This document shows positions 1 to 7,620 of a stretch of 64,000 bases of DNA, in pieces (positions within the stretch are counted from its first letter, which is position 1; each line of letters begins with the position of its first letter). This DNA comes from Dillenia suffruticosa. Taxonomy: Eukaryota; Streptophyta; Magnoliopsida; Dilleniales; Dilleniaceae. The translations under genes were made by a program, and so were the position numbers. The DNA lies in contig JAVTVX010000027.1 in assembly GCA_033439265.1 (NCBI GenBank), forward strand, positions 11,981,001 to 12,045,000, given 5' to 3'. The notes under the pieces are model-generated. The model searched no databases, had not been told where the DNA came from, and worked only from the letters and a program-made list of their open reading frames with translations.

Positions 1-1
1 A

Positions 2-1201
2 GAAGAGGAAGTGTACATGGAGATTCCACCGGGCTTCTCTCACCAACTCAACAAGGTTTGCAAACTTAGGAAAGCAATCTACGGTCTCAAACAATCTCCA
101 AGAGCTTGGTATGCCAAACTTAGCTCAACTCTTTTTGATCATGATTTCAAAAAATGCAATAGTGACACTTCTCTCTTCATTAAGAAACTAGATGGAAAAA
201 TCATTATAGTGTTAGTTTATGTAGATGATATAATCATAACCGGTAATGATTTAGATTTAATCAACCAAGTAAGAAGTTTCTTACAAACAAAATTTGATAT
301 TAAAGATTTAGGAAAACTAAAGTACTTCTTAGGGATAGAACTCGCCTATTGTCCAAATGGGCTTGTTCTATCACAAAGGAAGTATGTGCTTGATCTCTTG
401 CAGGAAACCGGAAAGTTAGGTGCCAAGCCCGCTTGTAGTCCCATTAGCTCCTCCTGTGGCCTCAAGGATGATGATGAAGATTATGAGGATGAACCAAGAT
501 ATCAAAGGCTCGTAGGGAAATTGATCTACCTCACCATAACGAGACCGGACATCTCCTTTGCCGTGAGTCAAGTTAGCCAACATATGCACAAGCCAAAAAG
601 AAAGCATTGGAGAGCCACCGAAAGAATCCTCCATTATCTAAAAGGCACACCGGGCATGGGAGTTTGGATGAAGAAGAACAACAACTCACAAATCGTAGGA
701 TATTGTGATGCAGATTGGGCCGGAAATTCAGAAGATAGACGATCAACCACAGGATATTGTATGTTTGTTGGAGGAAATCTAGTTTCTTGGAAAAGCAAAA
801 AACAACATGTGGTCTCAAGATCAAGTGCTGAAGCGGAATATAGAGCCATGGCAGCCGCATCAAGTGAGATTGTTTGGTTAAAAGCTCTAATTGAAGAACT
901 AGGGTTCTCCGTTCCTACTCCGATCCCTCTCCATTGTGACAATCAATCGGCTATTCACATAGCCTCAAATCCGGTTTTTCATGAAAGAACAAAACATATT
1001 GAGGTGGATTGTCACTTTGTGAGACAAAAGTTTGAAGAAAAGCTCATCACTCCAAGCTTTACACGAAGTGAGGATCAAGTAGCGGATATCTTTACCAAGT
1101 CGGGAACCGCCAATCACATACATAAAAATATGGTCAAGTTGGGTGTTATAGATACATACACACCCAACTTGAGGGGGAGTGTTGAAATAAAGGATAATTA
1201 G
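2..1201 (+). CDS. Copia A1 RT-RNase H C-terminal polyprotein (5' partial)
   Basis: Open from the first complete codon at base 2 to a stop at 1199-1201 just inside the LTR, so the true start lies upstream of the window. The RT catalytic motif YVDD is encoded at 218-229. RNase H follows, with DADW near 707, SSAEAEYRAM near 820-850 and the CDNQSAIH block near 937. The protein would copy element RNA into cDNA (RT) and degrade the RNA strand of the hybrid (RNase H) inside virus-like particles. No stop or frameshift is seen in the visible part. It is very similar to the RT-RH of A2, which lies inverted just downstream. The family is certain; activity is unknown because gag and integrase are not visible. 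Confidence 0.9.
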   Translation, partial: EEEVYMEIPPGFSHQLNKVCKLRKAIYGLKQSPRAWYAKLSSTLFDHDFKKCNSDTSLFIKKLDGKIIIVLVYVDDIIITGNDLDLINQVRSFLQTKFDIKDLGKLKYFLGIELAYCPNGLVLSQRKYVLDLLQETGKLGAKPACSPISSSCGLKDDDEDYEDEPRYQRLVGKLIYLTITRPDISFAVSQVSQHMHKPKRKHWRATERILHYLKGTPGMGVWMKKNNNSQIVGYCDADWAGNSEDRRSTTGYCMFVGGNLVSWKSKKQHVVSRSSAEAEYRAMAAASSEIVWLKALIEELGFSVPTPIPLHCDNQSAIHIASNPVFHERTKHIEVDCHFVRQKFEEKLITPSFTRSEDQVADIFTKSGTANHIHKNMVKLGVIDTYTPNLRGSVEIKDN

Positions 1202-1640
1202 GGTTTATATCCTAAGGGAATGAAGTCTAAATGTATAGCTCTAATTTAGGTAGAATTTTCCCTTTCTTTTGTTATAATTGTAATTTCCTTTTAGGGTTCC
1301 AATTTGGGCCCTAAATGGGCCTTGCCAGCAGAATTCGGGCTGGGCCCGAAGGGCCCAGCCCGGGCCAGCAAATGGGGGACCAAAAGGTCCCCCAACGGCT
1401 AGCAAAAGATAGCCGTTGGGGACAGCCCCATCGGCTAGAAATGGAGAGGGCATTGCCCTCTCCTCCATCTCTTTTCTCATTTCTTTCCCTCTCCTCTTGT
1501 TCTCTATAAATAGGGCTTAGTTGTTCATTTGGAAAGTATGAAAAACATGCCTTCATTGCATGTAAACTCTCTTTGATTTCTTAATTAAATTCTTGAAGTT
1601 TCTTTCTTCATTCTTAGCTTGCTATATTTAAATTTCATCA
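1180..1640 (+). repeat. A1 3' LTR
   Basis: Begins tgttgaaataaagg directly after the polypurine tract gagggggag. It ends near 1640, where other A LTRs end ttcaaca but this copy reads ttcatca. It contains a GC-rich hairpin (1336-1362), AACGG-type repeats (near 1390 and 1413), a TATA box ctataaatag near 1503-1512 and the R/U5 region. The exact right boundary is uncertain by a few bases because the terminal CA is mutated or shifted. Confidence 0.85.
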
Positions 1641-2145
1641 AAACAAACTAGAGTGTATTATCCCATTTCAAATACTATATATGAGAATGCATTTGAACTT
1701 GTTCATTCTGATGTTTGGACCTCACCCATAGCATCTCATAATGGTTTTAAATACTTTGTGACATTTATTAATCACAAATCTAGATATACTTGGGTATACC
1801 TATTGGCAACCAAATCTGAGGTTTTTGAAGCTCTTAAGAGCTATTATAGATATGTCACCAAACAATTCAATGCCAACATCAAAATCATTAGGTCTGACCA
1901 TGGGGGGAGTATACTAGTCATGCATTCGAAAACTTCTTAGATGAAAAGGGGATCATGCACCAAAAATCATGTGTCTACACTCCACAATAAAATGGAGTTG
2001 CTGAAAGGAAAAATAGGCACTTGTTAGAAACAGCTATGGCCATGATGTTTCATTTTAATGTGCCTAAAAAATTTTGGAGTGAAGCAATAAAAACCGCTGC
2101 CCATCTCATTAATCTTATGCCCACTCAAGTTCTAGGAGGTAAAAT
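1641..2145 (+). pseudogene. Element X: copia integrase fragment, B-like
   Basis: About 500 bp of the integrase core in + orientation. The translation contains the first catalytic Asp (VHSDVWTSP) and the second (RSDHGG), and resembles B1 more than A, C or E (for example FNANIKIIRSDHGG). The third acidic region is present but broken: an indel near 1905-1915 shifts the frame and a CAA-to-TAA stop lies near 1987-1989. It is cut on the left by the A1 LTR and on the right by the truncated A2 LTR. It is the visible remnant of the copy that A1, and probably A2, inserted into. Confidence 0.85.
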
Positions 2146-3927
2146 ATTGTCCTTTATTTCAACACTCCCCCTCAAGTTGGGTGTGTATGTATCTATGACA
2201 CCCAACTTGACCATATTTTTATGTAGGTGATTGGCGGTTCCTGACTTGGTGAAGATATCCGCTACTTGATCATCACTTCGTGTAAAGCTTGGAGTGATGA
2301 GTTTTTCTTCAAACTTTTGTCTCACAAAGTGGCAATCCACCTCGATGTGCTTTGTTCTTTCATCAAAAATCGGATTTGAGGCTATGTGAATAGCCGATTG
2401 ATTGTCACAATGGAGTCGGATTGGAGTAGGAACAGAGAACCCTAGTTCTTCAATTAGAGCCTTTAACCAAACCATCTCACTTGATGCGGCTGCCATTGCT
2501 CTATATTCAGATTCGGCACTTGATCTTGACACCACATGTTGTTTTTTGCTTTTCCAAGATACTAGATTTCCTCCAACAAACATGCAATATCCTATGGTTG
2601 ATCGTCTATTTTCTGAGTCTCTAGCCCAATCTGCATCACAATATCCTACAATTTGTGAGTTGTTGTTCTTCTTCATCCAAACTCCCATGCCTGGTGTACC
2701 CTTTAGATAATGGAGGATTCTTTCGGTGGCTCTCCAATGCTTTCTTTTTGGCTTGTGCATATGTTGGCTAACTTGACTCACGGCAAAGGAGATGTCCGGT
2801 CTCGTTATGGTGAGGTAGAACAATTTCCCTACGAGCCTTTGATATCTTGGTTCATCCTCATAATCTTCATCATCATCCTTGAGGCCACAAGAGGAGCTAA
2901 TGGGACTACAAGCGGGCTTGGCACCTAACTTCCCGGTTTCCTGCAAGAGATCAAGCACATACCTCCTTTGTGATAGAACAAACCCATTTGGACAATAGGC
3001 GAGTTCTATCCCTAAGAAGTACTTTAGTTTCCCTAAGTCCTTAATATCAAATTTTGTTTGTAAGAAACCTCTTACTTGGTTGATTAAATCTAAATCATTA
3101 CCGGTTATGATTATATCATCTACATAAACTAACACTATAATGATTTTTCCATCTAGTTTCTTAACGAAGAGAGAAGTGTCGCTATTGCATTTTTTGAAAT
3201 CATGATCAAAAAGAGTTGAGCTAAGTTTGGCATACGAAGCTCTTGGAGATTGTTTGAGACCATAGATTGCTTTCCTAAGTTTGCAAACTTTGTTGAGTTG
3301 CTGAGAAAAGCCAGGAGGAATCTCCATGTACACTTCCTCTTCCAGATCACCTTGAAGGAAAGCATTGGCTACGTCCATTTGAAACATTGGCCAAGAGTGA
3401 TTGATTGCAAGGGACATCAAGACTCGAATTGTGTTCATCTTGGAAACCGGAGCATACGTTTCCTTGTAATCTACTCCATAAGCTTGAGTGAAGCCCTTTG
3501 CCACTAATCTTGCTTTGTATCTATCAATGCTTCCATCACTTTTGTGCTTGATCTTATAGATCCATTTACATCCTACTGCCCTTTTTCCTTTAGGAAGAGA
3601 TGATAACTCCCAAGTTCCGTTTCTTTCTAAGGCTTCTAGCTCATCTTTCATTGCTTGGATCCATTGAGGAAGTTGTTTGGCTTCTTCAAAATTTCTAGGC
3701 TCTTGATGAAGGTCTAAGTTCTTGATGAATTTTTGATGGCTACAAGACATGTTAGCAACCGAATAATATTGGGAAATGGGGTGAGATGTTACCTTTGAGT
3801 TATAGAAAACTCTTTTGTTGATCCATTCTGAAGGAGGGAGCCTAAGCCTTGTTGATCTTCGAAGAGGAGGAGGAGGCGGCTGCTCAATGCTTTGTTCTAC
3901 TTCCTCTATAACTTGCCCTTGATCTAA
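2125..3927 (-). pseudogene. Copia A2 RT-RNase H frame, separated by a frameshift
   Basis: Encodes the integrase/RT linker (proline-rich LRRSTRLRLPPS-like block), RT with YVDDIIITGND, and RNase H with DADWA, SSAESEYRAM and CDNQSAIH. It is open from the frameshift point to a stop beyond the 19-bp LTR remnant, so the last residues are read from foreign sequence instead of stopping just inside the LTR. Upstream, the gag-integrase frame hits TAG at 3926-3924. One nucleotide of displacement joins the two frames; in B1 the same region is a single frame. I read this as a single indel mutation, not programmed frameshifting, because the intact relatives do not have it. Confidence 0.85.
2146..2164 (-). 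repeat. A2 3' LTR remnant (19 bp)
   Basis: Only attgtcctttatttcaaca survives: the first 19 bp of the A LTR read on the minus strand. It sits directly next to the polypurine tract (ctccccctc on the + strand). The outer side joins X integrase sequence with no LTR terminus, so this is a deletion or recombination breakpoint, not an insertion end. Confidence 0.85.
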
Positions 3928-6323
3928 TTGTCTCCCCCTTCCTCTTGGATGGATTCATGATCAGAATGAGATGAGGTTGATTGTTCTTGAGTTGGATCAT
4001 TTTCAGCTTGGATTGGTTGTTCTTCTTCTTCATTTTGATGAGAGGTTTCTTTGATTGAGGGAAGGACTACATTCCAATGGTCTTGTGCTCCTCTTTCCTT
4101 TGGTTGCTCTTGATCCTCTTTTCCTGCAAAATAAGGTTCTTTTTCTACAAATATCACATCCTTGGATGTGTATAGCTTTTTGGTTAGAGGATCATAACAT
4201 TTATATCCTTTTTCAAAGGTAGAGTATCCTAAAAATACACATTTTCTCCCTCTTTCATCTGGTTTATTTCTAAAGTTTTCTGGTACATGCACATAACAAA
4301 TGCACCCAAAAACTCTTAAGTGTGAGATACTAGGTTTTCTTCCTAGGAGTAGTTCTAAAGGGGATTTTCCTTCTAGCACTTGAGAGGGCATAAGGTTTAT
4401 AAGGTGTGCAGCGGTTTTAATGGCTTCACTCCAAAACTTTTTAGGTATATTGGAGTGAAACATCATAGCCCTAGCCGTTTCTAGTAAGTGTCTATTTTTT
4501 CTTTCGGCAACTCCATTTTGTTGAGGAGTGTAAACACAATACTTTTGATGAATAATTTCCTTTTCTTCTAGAAAATCTTCAAGTGCATGGCTAGTGTATT
4601 CCCCCCCATGGTCCGATCTAAGGATTTTGATATTTGCATTGAATTGCTTGGTCACATATCTATAATAGCTCTTAAGTGCTTCAAATACCTCTGATTTGGC
4701 CGTTAATAAGTACACCCAAGTGTATCTAGTTTTGTGATCAATGAAGGTTACAAAATATTTAAAGCCATTATGAGATTCCATGGGTGAAGTCCACACATCG
4801 GTATGAATGAGTTCAAAGGCATTTTCATATATTGTATTTGAGATTGGATAGTACACTTTGGTTTGTTTTCCAAGAATACAAGCTTTGCAATGCCTATTTC
4901 CTATTTTTTGACTTGGAAATAGGCGTTTCAAAGCTAAATCTCCCGGGTGACCTAGACGGGCATGCCATATAGAAAACGCTTGACTTTGAACTCCAAAAGC
5001 TTGATTTTCTTGCTCCAAAAAATATAAGTTGTTCCTCCTAGACCCCTTGCCAATCAAGTGATTCGTTTTGAGATCCTGAAAGATAACTTGGTTAGGATCA
5101 AAAGTGGCTTTGCAATTATGGTCTTTGGTAATTTTGCTAATCGACATGAGGTTAGAGTTGAATTTTGGTACATATAACGCTTTAGTTTTCTTTCCTAGGA
5201 GTTCAACTTCACCTAGATGATCAACTTTTAGTTTTTGACCATTAGCAACCTTGACAATCTTATAACTAGATAGAGGAATGAATTTCCTAACTTTGTCTTT
5301 ATCTTTTACCATGTGATTGTCACAGCCCGAATCAATCAACCATTTATTTAAATGAGATGAGTTCAAGTTGTTTCCGGAGTGAAGGGCAACTTGGCTAAGG
5401 AGCTTTTTCATCTCTTTTTGCATCTCCTCCATCTTGGATTCGAGTGCAGCCACTTGGGAGACTTGTTGAGCATGAGCTGGTTGTTCCACCTCCTTCTTGT
5501 TGTTCTTTGGGCGCAAATTAGGGTGGAGAAACCAGCACCTTTCCCTTTTGTGGCCGGGCTTCTTGCAATTTGTGCAAACATCCTTTTTAAAGAAATTTTG
5601 AGCTTTGTTGACCATGTGATCATCTTGAACAGCCTTGAAGGCTTGGGCTTCGGATTTGAGCTTGGTAGACTCCTCTAGCCTCATGCTAGTCTCGGCCCTT
5701 TGAATCATAAATTGAACTTCTTGGAATGAAGGGAAAATCTTCATTCTAAGGATTTCTTGACGAATTGGAGCATATTCATCTCCAAGACCCATAAGAAGAC
5801 CAAAGGTCATGTCTTCATCATTTCTTTGAAGAATGGTCTTGAGATTAGAAGTTGGAGGCCTAAGAATATTAAGCTCATTCCAAAGATCCCTATATTCCCC
5901 AAAGTATTCGGGAAGAGTTTTACCTCCTTTTTGAATCTTGAAGATTTTTCTTTTGAGCTCAAAGATTCGTCCGGTGTTGGTCTCTTGCCCATATAGAGCA
6001 TGCATTTGATCCCACAAAGCCCTTGCATTTGGAATACAAGTAGCCATTGCTTTGTGGGTTTTGTCAAGAGACATTTGAAGTAGCACCACCACTTGATCAT
6101 CTTGCTTCTTCCATGATTTGAATGTAGGGTTGGCATCATCTAAGGGATCCTCCAATATGTGATTTTCAAGATTGAAAAAGTTCAAGGATCTCTTGATGGT
6201 GTCTTGCCAAGCATTGTAATTTGATGAATCTAAGAGAATGGAAGTAAATATGGAAGTACTAATTTGTGGTGGAGGATTACCAACACCGGAAGATGAAGGT
6301 ATCGAAGATGTCTCTGATACCAT
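3924..6323 (-). CDS. Copia A2 gag-protease-integrase polyprotein (C-terminally cut by frameshift)
   Basis: Start chosen at 6323, where the last A of the 5' LTR joins TG of the primer binding site to give MVSE, as in all sister copies. An in-frame ATG further upstream lies within the LTR. Order: copia gag (UBN2-type, WQDTIKRSLNFF), CCHC knuckle CTNCKKPGHKRERC, protease LIDSGCDNHMV, GAG-pre-integrase (WHARLGHPG...HCKAC), then the integrase core with HTDVWTSP, RSDHGGEY and QQNGVAERKNR (D,D,E). It forms particles and integrates cDNA. The frame stops at TAG in the acidic linker before RT. Everything visible up to there is intact. Confidence 0.88.
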   Translation of the reverse strand: MVSETSSIPSSSGVGNPPPQISTSIFTSILLDSSNYNAWQDTIKRSLNFFNLENHILEDPLDDANPTFKSWKKQDDQVVVLLQMSLDKTHKAMATCIPNARALWDQMHALYGQETNTGRIFELKRKIFKIQKGGKTLPEYFGEYRDLWNELNILRPPTSNLKTILQRNDEDMTFGLLMGLGDEYAPIRQEILRMKIFPSFQEVQFMIQRAETSMRLEESTKLKSEAQAFKAVQDDHMVNKAQNFFKKDVCTNCKKPGHKRERCWFLHPNLRPKNNKKEVEQPAHAQQVSQVAALESKMEEMQKEMKKLLSQVALHSGNNLNSSHLNKWLIDSGCDNHMVKDKDKVRKFIPLSSYKIVKVANGQKLKVDHLGEVELLGKKTKALYVPKFNSNLMSISKITKDHNCKATFDPNQVIFQDLKTNHLIGKGSRRNNLYFLEQENQAFGVQSQAFSIWHARLGHPGDLALKRLFPSQKIGNRHCKACILGKQTKVYYPISNTIYENAFELIHTDVWTSPMESHNGFKYFVTFIDHKTRYTWVYLLTAKSEVFEALKSYYRYVTKQFNANIKILRSDHGGEYTSHALEDFLEEKEIIHQKYCVYTPQQNGVAERKNRHLLETARAMMFHSNIPKKFWSEAIKTAAHLINLMPSQVLEGKSPLELLLGRKPSISHLRVFGCICYVHVPENFRNKPDERGRKCVFLGYSTFEKGYKCYDPLTKKLYTSKDVIFVEKEPYFAGKEDQEQPKERGAQDHWNVVLPSIKETSHQNEEEEQPIQAENDPTQEQSTSSHSDHESIQEEGGDN

Positions 6324-6811
6324 GTTGAAATTTAAATATAGCAAGCTAAGAATGAATAAAGAAACTTCAAGAATTTAATTGAGAATTCAAAGAGAGTTTA
6401 CATGCAATGAAGGCATGTTTTTCATACCTTCCAAAGAAACATATAAGCCCTATTTATAGAAAACAAGAAGAGGGGCAAGGAGATTAGAAAAGAGAGAGAG
6501 GAGAGGGCATTGTGCCCTCTCCAATTATGGCCGTTGGGGCTGTCCCCAACGGCTAGTTTTACTAGCCGTTGGGGACAGCCCCAACGGCTGTTTTTTTTGC
6601 TAGCCGTTGGGGGACCTGATGGTCCCCCATTTGCTGGCCCGGGCTGGGCCCTTCGGGCCCAGCCCGAACAATCCGGGCAAGGCCCATTTAGGGCCCAACT
6701 TAGAAACCTTAAAGGGATTACAATGAGAATGAAAAATCTACACAAATTAAAACTATACATTTAGACTTCATTCCCTTAGGACATTAACCCTAATTGTCCT
6801 TTATTTCAACA
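6323..6811 (-). repeat. A2 5' LTR
   Basis: 489 bp, starting TGTTGAAATAAAGGACAATT and ending TTCAACA on the minus strand. U3 contains the GC-rich hairpin around 6640-6665 and five AGCCGTTGG/CCAACGGCT motifs between about 6528 and 6612. The TATA box (tatttata on + at 6451-6458) lies about 125 bp before the LTR end. A telo-box-like aaccctaatt lies at the U3 tip (6786-6795). Confidence 0.88.
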
Positions 6812-7178
6812 TTAAGTGCTTCAAATACTTCTGATTTGGCAGTTAATAAGTACACCCAAGTGTATCTAGTTTTGTGATCAATGAAGGTTACAAAATATTT
6901 AAAGCCATTATGAGATTCCATGGGTGAAGTCCACACATCGGTATGAATGAGTTCAAAGGCATTTTCATATATTGTATTTGAGATTGAATAGTACACTTTA
7001 GTTTGTTTTCCAAGAATACAAGTTTTGCAATGCCAATTTTCTACTTTTTGACTTGGAAATAGGCGTTTCAAAGCTAAATCTCCCGGGTGACCTAGAGGGG
7101 CATGCCATATAGAAAACGCTTGACTTTGAACTCCAAAAGCTTGATTTTCTTGCTCCAAAAAATATAAGTTGTTCCTCC
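6812..7178 (-). pseudogene. A3 integrase fragment (left piece, split by B1)
   Basis: Encodes, on the minus strand, the GAG-pre-integrase region (NNLYFLEQENQAF, WHAPLGHPG with R to P, HCKTC) and the integrase start to SEVFEAL. It ends abruptly at 6812 against the A2 LTR. It continues colinearly into 12217 on the other side of B1: the uninterrupted A2 copy reads gttcctcctagacc across this point. The rest of integrase, RT and RNase H of A3 are missing from the window. Confidence 0.88.
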
Positions 7179-7280
7179 TGTTGAAATGAAGCATAATTAG
7201 GCTTCATAGCTAGTTGTTGCTAGGATCAAGTGTAAAAACCTAATTCAATAGGTATTTTCAATAGGTCAGGCCCGCGGGTT

Positions 7281-7309
7281 TCGGGCTGGGCCCTTCGGGC
7301 CCAGCCCGA
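7281..7309. repeat. Perfect GC-rich hairpin in B1 U3
   Basis: 13-base arms (tcgggctgggccc at 7281-7293 and its complement at 7297-7309) around a ttc loop. The same 12-bp core arms occur in A LTRs (1336-1362) with the complementary loop gaa. It contains TGGGCC/GGCCCA (site II/TCP-like) motifs, so it may be regulatory, structural or both. The second copy is at 11871-11899. Confidence 0.85.
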
Positions 7310-7353
7310 GCCAGCAAATGGGGCCCCAAATGGGCCCCCAGCAGGCTGGGAAT

Positions 7354-7414
7354 CTAGCCGTTGGAGGTCCCAACGGCTAGTTCCCATTCTAGCCGTTGGA
7401 GGTCCAACGGCTAG
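7354..7414. promoter_or_regulatory. Paired hairpins of AACGG (MSA-like, MYB3R-type) motifs
   Basis: Two adjacent inverted repeats, 7354-7380 and 7389-7414, each with 11-base arms ctagccgttgg / ccaacggctag. All four arms match the plant M-phase-specific activator consensus YCYAACGGYYA in one orientation or the other (e.g. TCCAACGGCTA). They lie about 70-130 bp upstream of the TATA box. The motif match is seen directly; binding by three-repeat MYB factors and G2/M-phase expression are inferences from that consensus. Confidence 0.6.
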
Positions 7415-7485
7415 TAGAGAAGGAGAGGGCTTTATGCCCTCTCCACTCTCTCTTTTCTCTTAAAATTTCTCCTCTCTCCATCCTC

Positions 7486-7493
7486 TATAAATA
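7486..7493 (+). promoter_or_regulatory. TATA box, B1 LTR promoter
   Basis: tataaata in the context ctctataaatagg, near the U3/R boundary. The identical 3' LTR copy lies at 12076-12083. All copia LTRs here carry the same ctataaata motif at a similar place. Confidence 0.75.
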
Positions 7494-7620
7494 GGGCAGC
7501 ATGTTGCCCTCTCAAAGTATGAAAAAATGCCTTCAACCACTTGTATAATTTCCTTGAAATATCAACAAAATCTTTGAAATCCTTTTTATTACTCATTGCT
7601 TGCTTCCGTAGAAATTCAAC

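Larger units (their letters stand above)
1..1640 (+). mobile_element. A1: Ty1/copia family A, 3' end only
   Basis: Right-hand part of a copia element that enters from the left edge. It holds the RT and RNase H end of the polyprotein, a polypurine tract at 1171-1179 and a complete 3' LTR. The 5' half lies outside the window. The right flank at 1641 is an integrase scrap of another copia (X), so A1 appears inserted in that element. The left TSD cannot be seen. Confidence 0.9.
2146..6811 (-). mobile_element. A2: Ty1/copia family A, nearly complete
   Basis: On the minus strand: 5' LTR 6811-6323, primer binding site at 6322-6311 (tggtatcagaga, one mismatch at the end), gag-protease-integrase frame, RT-RNase H frame, polypurine tract, and only the first 19 bp of the 3' LTR (2146-2164). 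The right flank (from 6812) is the integrase of A3, same strand; the left flank is X. The expected matching TSD is absent because the 3' LTR and whatever lay beyond it are lost. Confidence 0.9.

Noticed and set aside
3924..3927. Programmed frameshift in family A
   Set aside because: No slippery site or downstream structure that I can defend; intact relatives use one frame.
5379..5678. Open frames opposite the gag CCHC region (also near 12557-12856) that are conserved between A copies
   Set aside because: Mirror images of the gag coding strand, conserved because the copies are recent duplicates; no independent evidence of coding.
7281..7414. Hairpins as transcription terminators or as a CRISPR-like repeat
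   Set aside because: They lie in the U3 promoter of a plant retrotransposon, only two paired units are present, and there is no spacer pattern.
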